64,000 nucleotides of DNA, taken from Micromonospora coerulea. GTDB taxonomy: Bacteria; Actinomycetota; Actinomycetes; Mycobacteriales; Micromonosporaceae. The translations under genes were made by a program, and so were the position numbers. The first letter of the stretch is position 1. Every line of letters starts with the position of its first letter. Below, one piece after another: positions 22,039 to 31,133 of this stretch. The stretch spans positions 1 through 64,000 of the forward strand of contig NZ_JAEMUW010000019.1 in the NCBI RefSeq assembly GCF_016598485.1, given 5' to 3'. A model generated the notes under the pieces. The model was not told where the DNA came from, did not search any database, and saw only the letters and a list, made by a program, of their open reading frames with translations.

Positions 22039-23282
22039 TCGACACTCCCGCCGCGCGGAACTGGGCCGGCAACGTCCGCTACTCCGCCCGGCGCCGGCAC
22101 CGACCAGCCACCGTCGATGAGCTGCGCCGGCTGGTCGCCGGCAGCGACCGGATCCGGGCCGTCGGCACCGGGCACTCCTTCAACCGGCTCGGCGACACCA
22201 CCGGCGACCTGGTCTCCCTGGCCGGGCTGCCGCCCACCGTCGACCTCGACCCGGAGCGCGGCACGGTCACGGTGGCCGCCGGCCTGCGCTACGGCGATGT
22301 CGCCACCCGGCTGCACGGCGACGGGTACGCCCTGGCCAACCTCGCCTCGCTGCCGCACATCTCGGTGGCCGGCGCGGTGGCCACCGGGACCCACGGCTCC
22401 GGCGACGCCCACGGCAACCTGGCCACCGCCGTCGCCGCCCTGGAGCTGGTCACCGCCGACGGCGACCTGCTGACCGTGGACCGCGCCGACGAGCGGTTCG
22501 CCGGCATGGTGGTCAGCCTCGGCGCGCTCGGCGTGGTCACCCGGGTCACCCTGGACGTGGTGCCCACCTTCGACGTCCGGCAGTACGTCCGGCTGGACCT
22601 GCCGGGCGACGCGCTCGACGCGGCCTTCGCCTCGGCGTACAGCGTCAGCGCCTTCACCGGGTGGCGCACCGGGCGCATCGACCAGGTGTGGCGCAAGCAG
22701 CGCGCCGACCAGCCGCCGCCCCCGGCGGACTGGCTGGGCACGAGGTCGGCCCCGGCGCAGCGCCACCCGGTGCCCGGCATGCCGGCGGAGAACTGCACGC
22801 CGCAGCTCGGCGTGCCCGGGCCGTGGCACGAGCGGCTGCCGCACTTCCGGCTCGGCTTCACCCCGAGCAGCGGGGACGAGCTCCAGTCGGAGTACCACGT
22901 GGCCCGGGAGGTGGCCGGGGACGCGCTGGCCGCCCTGGACGCGGTGGCCGACCGGATCGCCGCCGTGCTCCAGGTCTGCGAGCTGCGCACGGTCGCCGCC
23001 GACGGGCTCTGGCTCAGCCCGAATCACGGGCGGGACAGCCTGGCCATCCACTTCACCTGGATCGGTGACGAGGTGGCGGTGCGGCCGGTGGTGGCCGCGG
23101 TGGAGGAGCGGCTGGCCCCGTTCGCGCCCCGCCCGCACTGGGGCAAGGTCTTCGGGCTCGACCCCGCGTCGGTCGCCGCCGCGTACCCCCGGTACGCCGA
23201 CTTCCGCGCCCTGCTGGCCGAGCTGGACCCGGCCGGGAAGTTCCGGACCGAGCTGCTGGACCGGCACTTCCCCCGGTCTTGA
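22035..23282 (+). CDS. FAD-linked alditol/sugar-lactone oxidase (AldO/ALO type)
   Basis: This 415-residue vanillyl-alcohol-oxidase-family flavoprotein carries an N-terminal FAD domain with VGTGHSFNRL, where the His is the covalent FAD attachment site of AldO-type enzymes, and GAVATGTHGSGDAHGNLA, the second FAD-binding stretch. The C-terminal ALO domain ends YADFRALLAELDPAGKFRTELLDRHF. The size matches Streptomyces alditol oxidase. Reaction: alditol plus O2 to aldose plus H2O2. It starts at a GTG overlapping the previous stop. Confidence 0.9.
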   Translation: MIDTPAARNWAGNVRYSARRRHRPATVDELRRLVAGSDRIRAVGTGHSFNRLGDTTGDLVSLAGLPPTVDLDPERGTVTVAAGLRYGDVATRLHGDGYALANLASLPHISVAGAVATGTHGSGDAHGNLATAVAALELVTADGDLLTVDRADERFAGMVVSLGALGVVTRVTLDVVPTFDVRQYVRLDLPGDALDAAFASAYSVSAFTGWRTGRIDQVWRKQRADQPPPPADWLGTRSAPAQRHPVPGMPAENCTPQLGVPGPWHERLPHFRLGFTPSSGDELQSEYHVAREVAGDALAALDAVADRIAAVLQVCELRTVAADGLWLSPNHGRDSLAIHFTWIGDEVAVRPVVAAVEERLAPFAPRPHWGKVFGLDPASVAAAYPRYADFRALLAELDPAGKFRTELLDRHFPRS

Positions 23283-23321
23283 CGCGCCGCGCCACCGGCC
23301 CGGGCGACGAGGTCTGACCGG

Positions 23322-23771
23322 TCACTGGTACGGATCGGTGATCTCCCGGAGCCGGGTGAGCGCCCGCCGCAACTGGCTCGTGGCCTGCCGACCCAGGTGC
23401 CGCGTCCATTCGGCTTCGACCTCCGCCTCGGCGCCCCTCGCCACCCGGATCGCGGCGTGGCCGCGCTCGGTGATGGTCACCAACCGGGCCCGGGCGTCGG
23501 ACGGGTCCGGCGCCCGGCGGACGTAGCCGGCGCGTTCGAGCTGGTCGACGAGGAAGGCGGCGGTCTGCTTGGTAACCCGCGCCTGCTCGGCGAGCTCGGT
23601 CAGCCGGGTGCCGTTCGGGCCGATCCGGGCGAAGACCCGGCCCTGTGCCGCGGTGACGTCGGCGAATCCGGCGGCGGTGACGGCGTCGAGCACCCGGGAC
23701 TCCATCGCCCGGTACGCGATGAAGCAGAGCAGCCCGAGGTTCGGCTCGCCGTCGGGTGGACCCTCGCTCAT
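23322..23771 (-). CDS. MarR-family transcriptional regulator
   Basis: This 149-residue winged-helix protein has the MarR layout: LTELAEQARVTKQTAAFLVDQLERAGYVRR is the recognition helix region, and DPSDARARLVTITERGHAAI the wing. It diverges from a mycothiol-dependent-enzyme-like gene, with TTGGTCAGA repeats between. The usual model is autorepression and repression of the divergent gene, relieved by a small molecule or oxidant. Confidence 0.9.
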   Translation of the reverse strand: MSEGPPDGEPNLGLLCFIAYRAMESRVLDAVTAAGFADVTAAQGRVFARIGPNGTRLTELAEQARVTKQTAAFLVDQLERAGYVRRAPDPSDARARLVTITERGHAAIRVARGAEAEVEAEWTRHLGRQATSQLRRALTRLREITDPYQ

Positions 23772-23785
23772 TCGGCCCCTTGACT

Positions 23786-23817
23786 TTGGTCAGATAACCT
23801 GACGATTATTGGTCAGA
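23786..23817. promoter_or_regulatory. MarR-type operator region with repeated TTGGTCAGA
   Basis: TTGGTCAGA occurs at 23786-23794 and 23809-23817, and between them GTCAG-ATAAC-CTGAC (23789-23803) is a perfect inverted repeat. A promoter for the plus-strand gene overlaps it (TTGACT at 23780-23785 and GATTAT at 23804-23809). The arrangement lets one regulator cover both divergent starts. Confidence 0.5.
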
Positions 23818-23854
23818 GGATCGTACCAAATTCGGGTCTAGTCAGGGGGCGGCG

Positions 23855-24493
23855 ATGAACCGGGACGACGTCTGGCGGACCATCGACGACGAGCGGGCCA
23901 GCCTTGCCGACCTCCTCGACGACCTGTCCGCGTCGGAGTGGGAGACGCCGTCGCTCTGCGCCGGCTGGCGGGTACGCGAGGTCGCCGCGCACCTCACGCT
24001 CTCCCATACCGGGTTGCCGTCCGCGACGTGGGCGCTGCTGCGGGCCTGCGGCAGCTTCGACCGCATGGTCCACGACACCGCCGTACGGCAGGCCGCGCTG
24101 CCCGTCGAGCGGCACGCCGCCCACCTGCGCGGCATGGTCGGATCGCGCCGGAAGGCGCCGGTCGTGACGCACCTGGAGCCGCTGCTGGACGTCCTGGTGC
24201 ACGGGCAGGACATCGCCATCCCACTGGGCCGCCGCCGTCCGATGCCGGTGGACGCCGCGGCGACGGCCGCCACGCGGGCCTGGAGCATGGGTTGGCCGTT
24301 CCACGCCCGCCGCCGGTTGGCCGGCTTCGCGCTCGTCGCCACCGACCACCCCTGGTCCGTGGGGAGCGGCTCCCGGGTCGAGGGAACCAGCGCGGCGCTG
24401 TTGCTCCTGGTCACCGGCCGGCTCGCGGTCCTTCCGCAGCTGTCCGGCCCCGGCGCCCCCGAACTGAGCGCCCGGCTGTCCCCGCTCCGCTAA
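23855..24493 (+). CDS. Maleylpyruvate isomerase family mycothiol-dependent enzyme
   Basis: This 212-residue protein has the DinB-like four-helix N-terminal domain: DERASLADLLDDLSASEWETPSLCAGWRVREVAAHLTLSH, where the conserved His and the later THLEPLLDVLVHGQDIAIPLGR residues form the metal site of this family. Members use mycothiol, the actinobacterial thiol, as cofactor or act as mycothiol transferases. The divergent MarR regulator and shared operator suggest a thiol-linked detoxification role. The 3' end overlaps the protease gene on the other strand by four bases. Confidence 0.82.
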   Translation: MNRDDVWRTIDDERASLADLLDDLSASEWETPSLCAGWRVREVAAHLTLSHTGLPSATWALLRACGSFDRMVHDTAVRQAALPVERHAAHLRGMVGSRRKAPVVTHLEPLLDVLVHGQDIAIPLGRRRPMPVDAAATAATRAWSMGWPFHARRRLAGFALVATDHPWSVGSGSRVEGTSAALLLLVTGRLAVLPQLSGPGAPELSARLSPLR

Positions 24494-25632
24494 CGACGGC
24501 CCGGGGTCAGCTGCTCGCGCATGCTGCCGCGCTGGACCGCCCGGCTGATGTCGCTGGGCGAGACGATGCCCACCAGGCGCTGGTCGGTCACCACCAGGGC
24601 CCGGCCGTCGGCGCACTGGCTCAGCCGGGGAAGCAGGTCGTTGAGCTCTTCGTCCGGGGCGGCGAGCACCAGCTCGTCGGCCCGGCAGGAGACCTCGGCC
24701 AGGGTGGTCGACGCACGCCGGTCGGCGGGGATGCCGCGCACCCGGTCGAGGGTGACCAGCCCGACCGGCCGGCCGTCGTCGGTCAGCGGCAGCGTCGAGT
24801 GCCGGTACGCGAACAGGTAGTTGTCCACGAAGTCGGCCACCGTCGTGTCCCCCGACGCGGTCTGCGGCTGCGGGGTCATCACGTCGGCCACCCGGACGCC
24901 GCGCAGCGCGCTGCCCGTGCGTGCCTGCCGCTCCTCGGCGCCGGCCGCACCGATCAGGAACCAGCCGATCAGCGCCAGCCAGAGCCCGCCCACCCCGGCG
25001 CCGACCAGGAACTGCCACAGCCCCAGCCCGATCAGCAGCGCGCCGAGGACCCACCCCGCGCGGGCCGCCACCACCGACGCCCTGGTCCGGTCGCCGGTCG
25101 CCTTCCAGACCGCCGCGCGCAGCAGCCGGCCGCCGTCCAACGGCGCGGCCGGCAGCACGTTGAAGATCGCCAGCAGGATGTTGATGCCGGCCAGCCAGGC
25201 CAGTGACCCGAGCACCAGGCCGTGCGCGCCGGCGAGCGCGAGCAGCACCGCGATGGCGCCGAAGAAGAGCCCGATGACCAAACTCACCAGCGGCCCGACC
25301 CCGGCGATGCGCAGCTCCGCGCCCGGGTCCCGGGCCTCGCCCTTCAGCTCGGAGACGCCGCCGAAGAGCCAGAGCGTGATCCCCACGACCTCGATCCCGT
25401 TGCGTCGGGCCACCACCGCGTGGGCCACCTCGTGGGCCAGCAGGCCGAGGAAGAAGACCACCGCCGCGGCCAGGCCGGCGGTGACGTACGCCAGCGTCGG
25501 TCGGTCCGGGTACGCCCGGGGGAACTGGCTGGCCGCCAGCCCCCAGGCGATCAGCAGGAAGATGACCAGGACGCTCCAGTTGACCCCGACGGGTACCCCC
25601 GCGATCCGGCCAAGCCGGAAGCTCGCCCTCAT
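24490..25632 (-). CDS. M50-family site-2 protease with CBS domains (Rip3-like)
   Basis: This 380-residue membrane protein carries the zinc motif HEVAH near residue 67 and the third ligand in PLDGGRLLRAAVW. Around six helices cover residues 15-230. The C-terminal 140 residues hold two CBS repeats (VADVMTPQPQTAS, then ALVVTDQRLVGIVSPSDISRAV). The layout matches Rip3-type intramembrane proteases, which cleave anti-sigma factors or other membrane targets. The CBS pair may sense adenine nucleotides. No sigma/anti-sigma pair is adjacent, so the substrate is unknown. Confidence 0.9.
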   Translation of the reverse strand: MRASFRLGRIAGVPVGVNWSVLVIFLLIAWGLAASQFPRAYPDRPTLAYVTAGLAAAVVFFLGLLAHEVAHAVVARRNGIEVVGITLWLFGGVSELKGEARDPGAELRIAGVGPLVSLVIGLFFGAIAVLLALAGAHGLVLGSLAWLAGINILLAIFNVLPAAPLDGGRLLRAAVWKATGDRTRASVVAARAGWVLGALLIGLGLWQFLVGAGVGGLWLALIGWFLIGAAGAEERQARTGSALRGVRVADVMTPQPQTASGDTTVADFVDNYLFAYRHSTLPLTDDGRPVGLVTLDRVRGIPADRRASTTLAEVSCRADELVLAAPDEELNDLLPRLSQCADGRALVVTDQRLVGIVSPSDISRAVQRGSMREQLTPGRR

Positions 25633-25678
25633 AGGTCCGTCATACCCCGGGAGAGTCCGGCCATGCCAGGGCTGAAGG

Positions 25679-26530
25679 TCACCGGCGGGGCGCCTCGCCG
25701 ACCACGGTCGGGGACAGGGTGTTGGCCGCCTCCACCGCCCAGTCCAGCGCGTAGTCGGCCTCCTCCTCCCAGCCCGGCTCGCCGCCCACGAAGTGCGACC
25801 GCCCCGGGAACTCGTGGTACGCGGTCAATGCCCGGGAGGGCCGGTAGAGCTGGGCGGCGGACCGGGCCAGCGTCGGCGGCACCACGTGGTCCTCGCTGCC
25901 GGTGGTGATCAGCAGCGGCGCCCGGTCGTCCCGGTGGGTGTCCGCCTTGGCGGCCGAGTTCGGGTCCAGGTTGGCGAAGGCGGCCTCGAAGAAGACGTGC
26001 CCGGCAGCGGGGACGGCGTACCGCTCCCAGGCCGCGTCGGAGTCCTCGCGGCTCATCGTGTTGCCGAAGGCGTACGCGAAGTCGTCGGCGGTGAACGGCA
26101 CCGCCCGGCGCCGGTTGGCCGGGCTGCGCAGGATGGAGAACCCGGAACGCAGCGTGCTCAGCGGCAGCTTCAGCACCCCCTTGACCGGGGCCGGGTGGGC
26201 TGCGACGCCGGCGGCGCCCAGCCCGCGGGAGACCAGGAGCTGGGTGACCAGGCCGCCGAACGAGTGGCCCATGATGATCGGCGGGCGGGGCTGCTCCCGG
26301 ATGATCGCGGCGTAGTGCGCGACGATACCGGTGATCGTCTGCCCGGCGATCGGCGTCGGGTCCGCGCGCAGGGCCTCCACCTCGCCCTCCATGCCCGGCC
26401 AGGCCGGGGTGAGCACCTTGAAGCCCCGGGCGGCGTACCGGTCGACCCAGTGTTCCCAGCTCCGGGGCGTCATCCAGAGGCCGTGGATCAGCACGATCGT
26501 GTCGACCCGTACCGTCGGCGCGCTGGCCAT
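25679..26530 (-). CDS. Alpha/beta-hydrolase
   Basis: This 283-residue hydrolase has TIVLIHGLWM (oxyanion-hole strand) and the nucleophile elbow IMGHSFGGL. The acid Asp probably lies in TTGSEDHVVPP and the catalytic His in FPGRSHFV. ATG 26530 follows GGGAGGAACCCC. The family covers esterases and lipases, so the substrate cannot be given. It is divergent from the ABC transporter operon. Confidence 0.85.
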   Translation of the reverse strand: MASAPTVRVDTIVLIHGLWMTPRSWEHWVDRYAARGFKVLTPAWPGMEGEVEALRADPTPIAGQTITGIVAHYAAIIREQPRPPIIMGHSFGGLVTQLLVSRGLGAAGVAAHPAPVKGVLKLPLSTLRSGFSILRSPANRRRAVPFTADDFAYAFGNTMSREDSDAAWERYAVPAAGHVFFEAAFANLDPNSAAKADTHRDDRAPLLITTGSEDHVVPPTLARSAAQLYRPSRALTAYHEFPGRSHFVGGEPGWEEEADYALDWAVEAANTLSPTVVGEAPRR

Positions 26531-26675
26531 GGGGTTCCTCCCGGTTGCGCGGTGTGGTCCGGGGGCGCTTACCCAGCGGGGCCGCCCCCGCACCTGCCCG
26601 GCCTGACAAATGTCATGGCTGGAACGTGACGCCCGCTCCGGGGACGAGGTCGCCGACCGCCGGAGCATTCTGGTC

Positions 26676-27605
26676 ATGACCGACACCGCACCGGCCGTCG
26701 AACTGGCCGGACTCACCAAAACCTTCGGCCCGGTGACCGCCGTCGACGGGCTCAGCCTCCGGATCGCACCCGGTGAGGTGGTGGCCTTCCTCGGCCCGAA
26801 CGGCGCCGGCAAGACCACCACCGTGGACATGCTGCTCGGGCTGGCCCGACCGGACGCCGGCCGGGTCCGGCTCTTCGGCGGCACCCCCGCCGACGCCGTC
26901 CGGCTCGGCCGGGTCGCCGCCGTGATGCAGACCGGCGGGCTGCTCAAGGACCTCACCGTCGGCGAGACGGTCCGGATGACCGCGGAGTTCTACGGCCGGA
27001 CCCGCCCGGTGGCCGAGGTGCTGGACCGGGCCGGGATCGCGCCGCTCGCCGACCGCCTGGTCGGGAAGTGCTCGGGCGGCCAGCAGCAGCGGCTGCGCTT
27101 CGCCCTGGCGCTGCTGCCGGACCCGGACCTGATGGTGCTCGACGAGCCCACCACCGGCATGGACGTCGAGGGGCGGCGCGACTTCTGGCAGGCCATCCGC
27201 GCCGACGCCCGGACCGGCCGGACCGTCCTCTTCGCCACCCACTACCTAGACGAGGCCGACGCGTACGCGGACCGGATCGTGCTGGTGCGGCAGGGCCGGG
27301 TGGTCGCGGACGGCACCACCGCGGAGATCAAGAACCTGGCCGCCGGCCGGGTCGTCCGAGCCACCCTCCCCGGCGCCGACCAGGCCGTGCTGGCCGCGCT
27401 GCCCGGCGTCCGGGCCGTCGAGGTACGCGGCGACGCGGTGCTGGTCCGCACCGACGACTCCGACGAGGTGGCCCGATACCTGCTCAGCCGCACCGCCGCC
27501 CGGGACGTCGAGATCACCTCGCGCAACCTGGAGGACGCGTTCCTGGCCCTCACCACCGACACCCCCACCACCGCCAGCCCGACCGCCCAGACCATCGGAG
27601 CCTGA
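26676..27605 (+). CDS. ABC-2 type exporter ATPase
   Basis: This 309-residue ATPase has Walker A GPNGAGKTTTVDMLLGL, a signature CSGGQQQR (Cys in place of the usual Leu), Walker B LMVLDEPTTGMD and the H-loop ATHYLDEAD. The last 70 residues form the DUF4162-like extension of DrrA/NatA-type exporters. ATG 26676 gives a normal-length N terminus. The gene lies one base before the permease gene and upstream of a two-component pair, a set usual for drug or peptide efflux. Confidence 0.92.
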   Translation: MTDTAPAVELAGLTKTFGPVTAVDGLSLRIAPGEVVAFLGPNGAGKTTTVDMLLGLARPDAGRVRLFGGTPADAVRLGRVAAVMQTGGLLKDLTVGETVRMTAEFYGRTRPVAEVLDRAGIAPLADRLVGKCSGGQQQRLRFALALLPDPDLMVLDEPTTGMDVEGRRDFWQAIRADARTGRTVLFATHYLDEADAYADRIVLVRQGRVVADGTTAEIKNLAAGRVVRATLPGADQAVLAALPGVRAVEVRGDAVLVRTDDSDEVARYLLSRTAARDVEITSRNLEDAFLALTTDTPTTASPTAQTIGA

Positions 27606-27606
27606 G

Positions 27607-28407
27607 ATGACCGTCGCCGCACCGTCCGTCCCGTCCGCCGCCCGCGCCGACCGGCGGCCGCCCGCCCTGGGCGGGTTCTCCACCGCCGTGCTGGCCATCG
27701 AGATCCGCCGGGTCCTACGCAACCGCCGGACGCTGATCTTCATCCTGGTCATGCCGGCGGTCTTCTTCCTCCTCTTCGGACTCCCACAGCGCGGACAGGA
27801 ACTGCCCAACGGCCGACCGGTCACCGCCTGGATCATGATCAGCCTTGCCGTGTACGGCGCCATGGTGGCCACCACCAGTGCGGGCGCCGCGGTGGCCACC
27901 GAGCGGGCGCTGGGCTGGAGCCGGCAGCTCCGGCTCACCCCGCTGCGCCCGCCCGCGTACGTGGCGACGAAGGTGGCCACCGCCATGGTGCTCGGGCTGA
28001 TCGCGGTGCTCGTGGAGTTCGCGGTCGGCGCGGCCGCCGGGGTCCGGCTGCCCGTCCAGGTCTGGCTGCTGTCCGGGCTCACCGCCTGGCTCGGCTCGCT
28101 GGTCTTCGCCGCCTTCGGGCTCTTCGTCGGCTACCTCGCCCCGGCCGAGAACGTCATGCAGTTCATGGGCCCGATCCTGGCGATCCTGGCCATGCTCGGC
28201 GGCCTCTTCGTCCCGCTCGACGTGCTGCCGCACGCGCTGCAGCAGATCGCCAAGTTCACCCCGGTGTACGGGGTTGGCCAGCTCGCCCGGGCCCCGCTGA
28301 CCGGGGCCGGGCTGGACTGGGTGGCGCTGGGCAACGTCGCCGGCTGGACCGTGCTGTTCGGACTCGGCGCGGCCCGGCTGTTCCGCCGGGACACCACCCG
28401 GGTCTGA
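27607..28407 (+). CDS. ABC-2 type exporter permease
   Basis: This 266-residue membrane protein has an N-terminal cytoplasmic segment and six hydrophobic helices, with an RRVLRNRRTLIFILVMPAVFFLLFG start typical of ABC2_membrane proteins. It follows the ATPase gene at once and precedes the sensor kinase gene by about 30 bases, where a separate leaderless promoter is present. Confidence 0.9.
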   Translation: MTVAAPSVPSAARADRRPPALGGFSTAVLAIEIRRVLRNRRTLIFILVMPAVFFLLFGLPQRGQELPNGRPVTAWIMISLAVYGAMVATTSAGAAVATERALGWSRQLRLTPLRPPAYVATKVATAMVLGLIAVLVEFAVGAAAGVRLPVQVWLLSGLTAWLGSLVFAAFGLFVGYLAPAENVMQFMGPILAILAMLGGLFVPLDVLPHALQQIAKFTPVYGVGQLARAPLTGAGLDWVALGNVAGWTVLFGLGAARLFRRDTTRV

Positions 28408-28423
28408 CGGGAACGGCGACCGC

Positions 28424-28429
28424 TAGCGT
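28424..28429 (+). promoter_or_regulatory. -10 box of a leaderless kinase transcript
   Basis: TAGCGT fits TANNNT and lies seven bases before ATG 28437, so the kinase/regulator pair can be transcribed separately from the transporter, starting at the start codon. No ribosome-binding site precedes the ATG. Confidence 0.45.
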
Positions 28430-28436
28430 GTTCAGG

Positions 28437-29566
28437 ATGCAGCTTCCGCCGGACCGGAACTATCTGGAGACCCGCCGCTGGCGGGTCACCGGCTGGTTGC
28501 TCGCCGCGGTCTGGCTCTTCTTCCTCAACATCCCGCTGCTCGCCGCCCTGCACCAGCCCGAGCCGTGGCGACGGGTGGTCGGCGCGACCACGTTGGTCGC
28601 CTTCGGCGGGTGCTACGTCTTCGTCTTCCAGTGGGCGCGCGGCCGGCGTCTGGAGCGCCGAGGGATCCCCGTCGGCCGTGCGTGGGCGGCCGTGGGGCTG
28701 CTGCTCGCGCTCGGGCTGGCCGGCATCCCGGGGACCGGTGGCGACTGGTTGACCACGCTGGTCTTCGTCGCGGCGGCGGCGGTGTTCCTGCTGCCGTCCC
28801 GGCAGGCGCTGGTGGTGGTCGCCCTCGCCGCGCTGACCCCGCCGGTCACGGCCGCCCTGGTGCCCGGCTGGGAGGCGGAGGGCACCGTCGTCTTCGCGGT
28901 GCTGCTCGCCTCGTTCGCCATGTTCGGGGTGACCCGGCTGACCCAGCGCAACAGCGAACTCCAGGCCGCCCAGCAGGAGATCCGCCGGTTGGCGGTAGCC
29001 GAGGAGCGGGCGCGTGCCGCCCGGGACCTGCACGACATCCTCGGCCACTCGCTGACCGTGGTCGCGGTGAAGGCCGAGCTGGCCGGCCGGTTGCTGGAGC
29101 TGGACCCGGCCCGGGCGGCCAGCGAGATCGCCGACGTGGAACGGCTGGCCCGGGAGGCGCTGGCCGACGTGCGGGGCACCGTCGGGCGTACCGGGGGATC
29201 AGCCTGGCCGGGGAGCTGGCCGGCGCCCGCTCCGCGCTCGCCGCGGCGGGCATCGCCGCGGAGCTGCCGGACGCGGCGCCGGAACTGCCGGCGGAGCGGG
29301 ACGAGCTGTTCGGCTGGACGGTACGGGAGGGGGTGACCAACGTGGTCCGGCACAGCGGGGCGCGGCGCTGCGTGATCCGGGTGGAGCCGGGCCTGGTCGA
29401 GGTCCGCGACGACGGGCGGGGACCGGCCGCCGAATCCGGCTGGAACGGGCACGGGCTGGTCGGCCTGCGCGAGCGGGCCCGGCGGCTGGACGCCACCGTC
29501 ACCGTCGGCCGCCGCTCCGACGGACTGGGTTTCCTGCTCCGGGTCACCCTGCCGGCGGACCGGTGA
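28437..29566 (+). pseudogene. DesK/LiaS-type sensor histidine kinase with a -1 frameshift
   Basis: The first 250 codons encode four to five helices and a HisKA_3 dimerisation domain with ARDLHDILGHSLT, whose His is the phosphoacceptor. The ATPase domain continues in another frame: YRGISLAGEL, then VREGVTNVVRHSG and GHGLVGLRERARRL. The join is at GTCGGGCGTACC (29181-29192); one extra G in the G-run would give ACC GTC GGG GCG TAC and restore a 376-residue kinase. This is either a sequencing error in a G-run or a real mutation. As written the product stops at 29336 without its ATPase domain. Confidence 0.82.
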
Positions 29567-29582
29567 GTTGGGTGGGTCGGCG

Positions 29583-30206
29583 ATGAGCGGGCCGATCCGG
29601 CTGCTGCTCGCCGACGATCAGGCCCTGGTCCGGGGCGCGCTGGCCGCGTTGCTCTCGCTGGAACCGGACCTGACCGTGGTCGCCGAGGTCGGGCGCGGCG
29701 ACGAGGTGGTCCCCGAGGCTCGCCGCACCACGCCGGACGTGGCCCTGCTCGACGTGGAGATGCCCGGCCTGGACGGGATCGCGGCGACCGCCGCGCTGCG
29801 CGCCGCCGTGCCCGGCTGCCGGGTGCTGGTGGTGACCACCTTCGGCCGTCCCGGCTACCTGCGGCGGGCGATGGAGGCGGGGGCGAACGGCTTCGTGGTC
29901 AAGGACACCCCGGCCCGGCAGCTCGCCGACGCGGTACGCCGGGTGCACGCCGGGCTGCGGGTGGTCGATCCGACGCTGGCCGCGGAGACCCTGGCCACCG
30001 GGGCGAGCCCGCTGACCGAGCGGGAGACCGAGGTGCTGCGGACGGCCCGGGGCGGAGGCACCGTGGCGGAGCTGGCCGCTGTCCTGCACCTGTCGGAGGG
30101 GACGGTGCGCAACCACCTCTCCGCGGCGATCGGCAAGACCGGCGCCCGGAACCGGGCCGACGCGGTCCGGATCGCCGAGGAGAACGGCTGGCTGCTCGGC
30201 GAGTGA
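29583..30206 (+). CDS. NarL/LuxR-type response regulator
   Basis: This 207-residue regulator has a receiver domain with acidic pocket ADDQ and phosphoacceptor Asp in ALLDVEMPGLDG, the Thr/Lys pair in VTTFGR and VVKDTP, and a C-terminal LuxR helix-turn-helix (LTERETEVLRTA, then LHLSEGTVRNHLSAAIGKTG). It pairs with the kinase upstream. DesR/LiaR relatives control the adjacent ABC exporter in many actinobacteria. If the kinase is truly broken the regulator would lack its phosphodonor. Confidence 0.92.
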   Translation: MSGPIRLLLADDQALVRGALAALLSLEPDLTVVAEVGRGDEVVPEARRTTPDVALLDVEMPGLDGIAATAALRAAVPGCRVLVVTTFGRPGYLRRAMEAGANGFVVKDTPARQLADAVRRVHAGLRVVDPTLAAETLATGASPLTERETEVLRTARGGGTVAELAAVLHLSEGTVRNHLSAAIGKTGARNRADAVRIAEENGWLLGE

Positions 30207-30209
30207 ACC

Positions 30210-31127
30210 TCAGCCGGCGGCCCGCGGGGTGGGCAGCTGGTCGACCACCACCACGGAGGTCCCCGTCCGCACCTCGGCGAGGAGTTGCCGCTGGCCGCTG
30301 GGGGTCAGCCGGATGCAGCCGTTGGTGACGTTCTCCCCGAGGGTGTCGTCGTTGTGCCAGCTGTGCAGTCCGATGTGGGCGCCGCGCAGCCCGGTCGGCA
30401 CGGCGTCCGGGTCGTCGGGGATCGCGCCGAGCGCGAAGATGTCCACCCCGCCGTAGACCGCCTCGGGTGGGGGCGTGCGGCCGAGGATGAAGGTGCGGCC
30501 GAGCGGGGTGGCCTGGCCCGGCATGCCGAGGCTGACCTGCCAGGAGCGCACCGGACGGGCGTCGCGGTACCAGGTGAGCCGGTGGGTGCGGCGTTCCACC
30601 ACGAGCTGGTCGCGCAGCGCGACGGCGGTCCAGCCGCCGGCCGGCAGCCAGGCGATCCGGCGATTGGCCGAGGGGAGCAGCACGGCGGTCCAGCCCACCC
30701 GGCGGTCGACCACCGGCATGGTCAGGTTCACGCCGCTGATGGTGGGCGCGAGGAAGGCCAGCGGCCGTCCGCCGGGCGCGTCGTAGGCGGCGATCTTCCG
30801 GGCCGGCGCCAGTCCCGCGGTGAGCGGCGTGGTGTCCGCCGACTCCGGGTCGGCCGGGAAGCCGCGCGGCGCGGGGCCGTAGTCGACCACCGGCAGGCCG
30901 GCGGGGGCGGGCGCCGCCGCCGGCACCGACTCCGATTCCGCGGGGGTCGGCGCCGGCTCGGTCGCGACCGGGCCGGTCACCACGGGGGCGATCGCGGCGC
31001 CGGTCGGCGCCGCCCCCCGGGTGAAGGCCGCGCCGACCAGCAGCGCGGTCGCCAGCAGCAGGGGTACGCCGAGCGCGGCGAGCAGCCAGCCCAGCGTCCA
31101 TCGCGAGGTCAAACGGTCAAACAGCAC
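30210..31127 (-). CDS. L,D-transpeptidase (YkuD domain), membrane-anchored
   Basis: This 305-residue protein has an N-terminal transmembrane anchor (residues 12-35), a Pro/Ala/Glu-rich linker (45-80) and a C-terminal YkuD domain. The catalytic region reads IGLHSWHND then VTNGCIRL, with the His and nucleophilic Cys in the expected order. Such enzymes make 3-3 peptidoglycan cross-links outside the membrane. GTG at 31127 has no ribosome-binding site but sits six bases after TACAGT, a -10 box, so it is probably leaderless. Confidence 0.88.
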   Translation of the reverse strand: MLFDRLTSRWTLGWLLAALGVPLLLATALLVGAAFTRGAAPTGAAIAPVVTGPVATEPAPTPAESESVPAAAPAPAGLPVVDYGPAPRGFPADPESADTTPLTAGLAPARKIAAYDAPGGRPLAFLAPTISGVNLTMPVVDRRVGWTAVLLPSANRRIAWLPAGGWTAVALRDQLVVERRTHRLTWYRDARPVRSWQVSLGMPGQATPLGRTFILGRTPPPEAVYGGVDIFALGAIPDDPDAVPTGLRGAHIGLHSWHNDDTLGENVTNGCIRLTPSGQRQLLAEVRTGTSVVVVDQLPTPRAAG

Positions 31128-31133
31128 AAAATG

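Noticed and set aside
29170..29200. Programmed ribosomal frameshift in the kinase gene
   Set aside because: No slippery heptamer or downstream pseudoknot is evident; a simple missing G explains it better.
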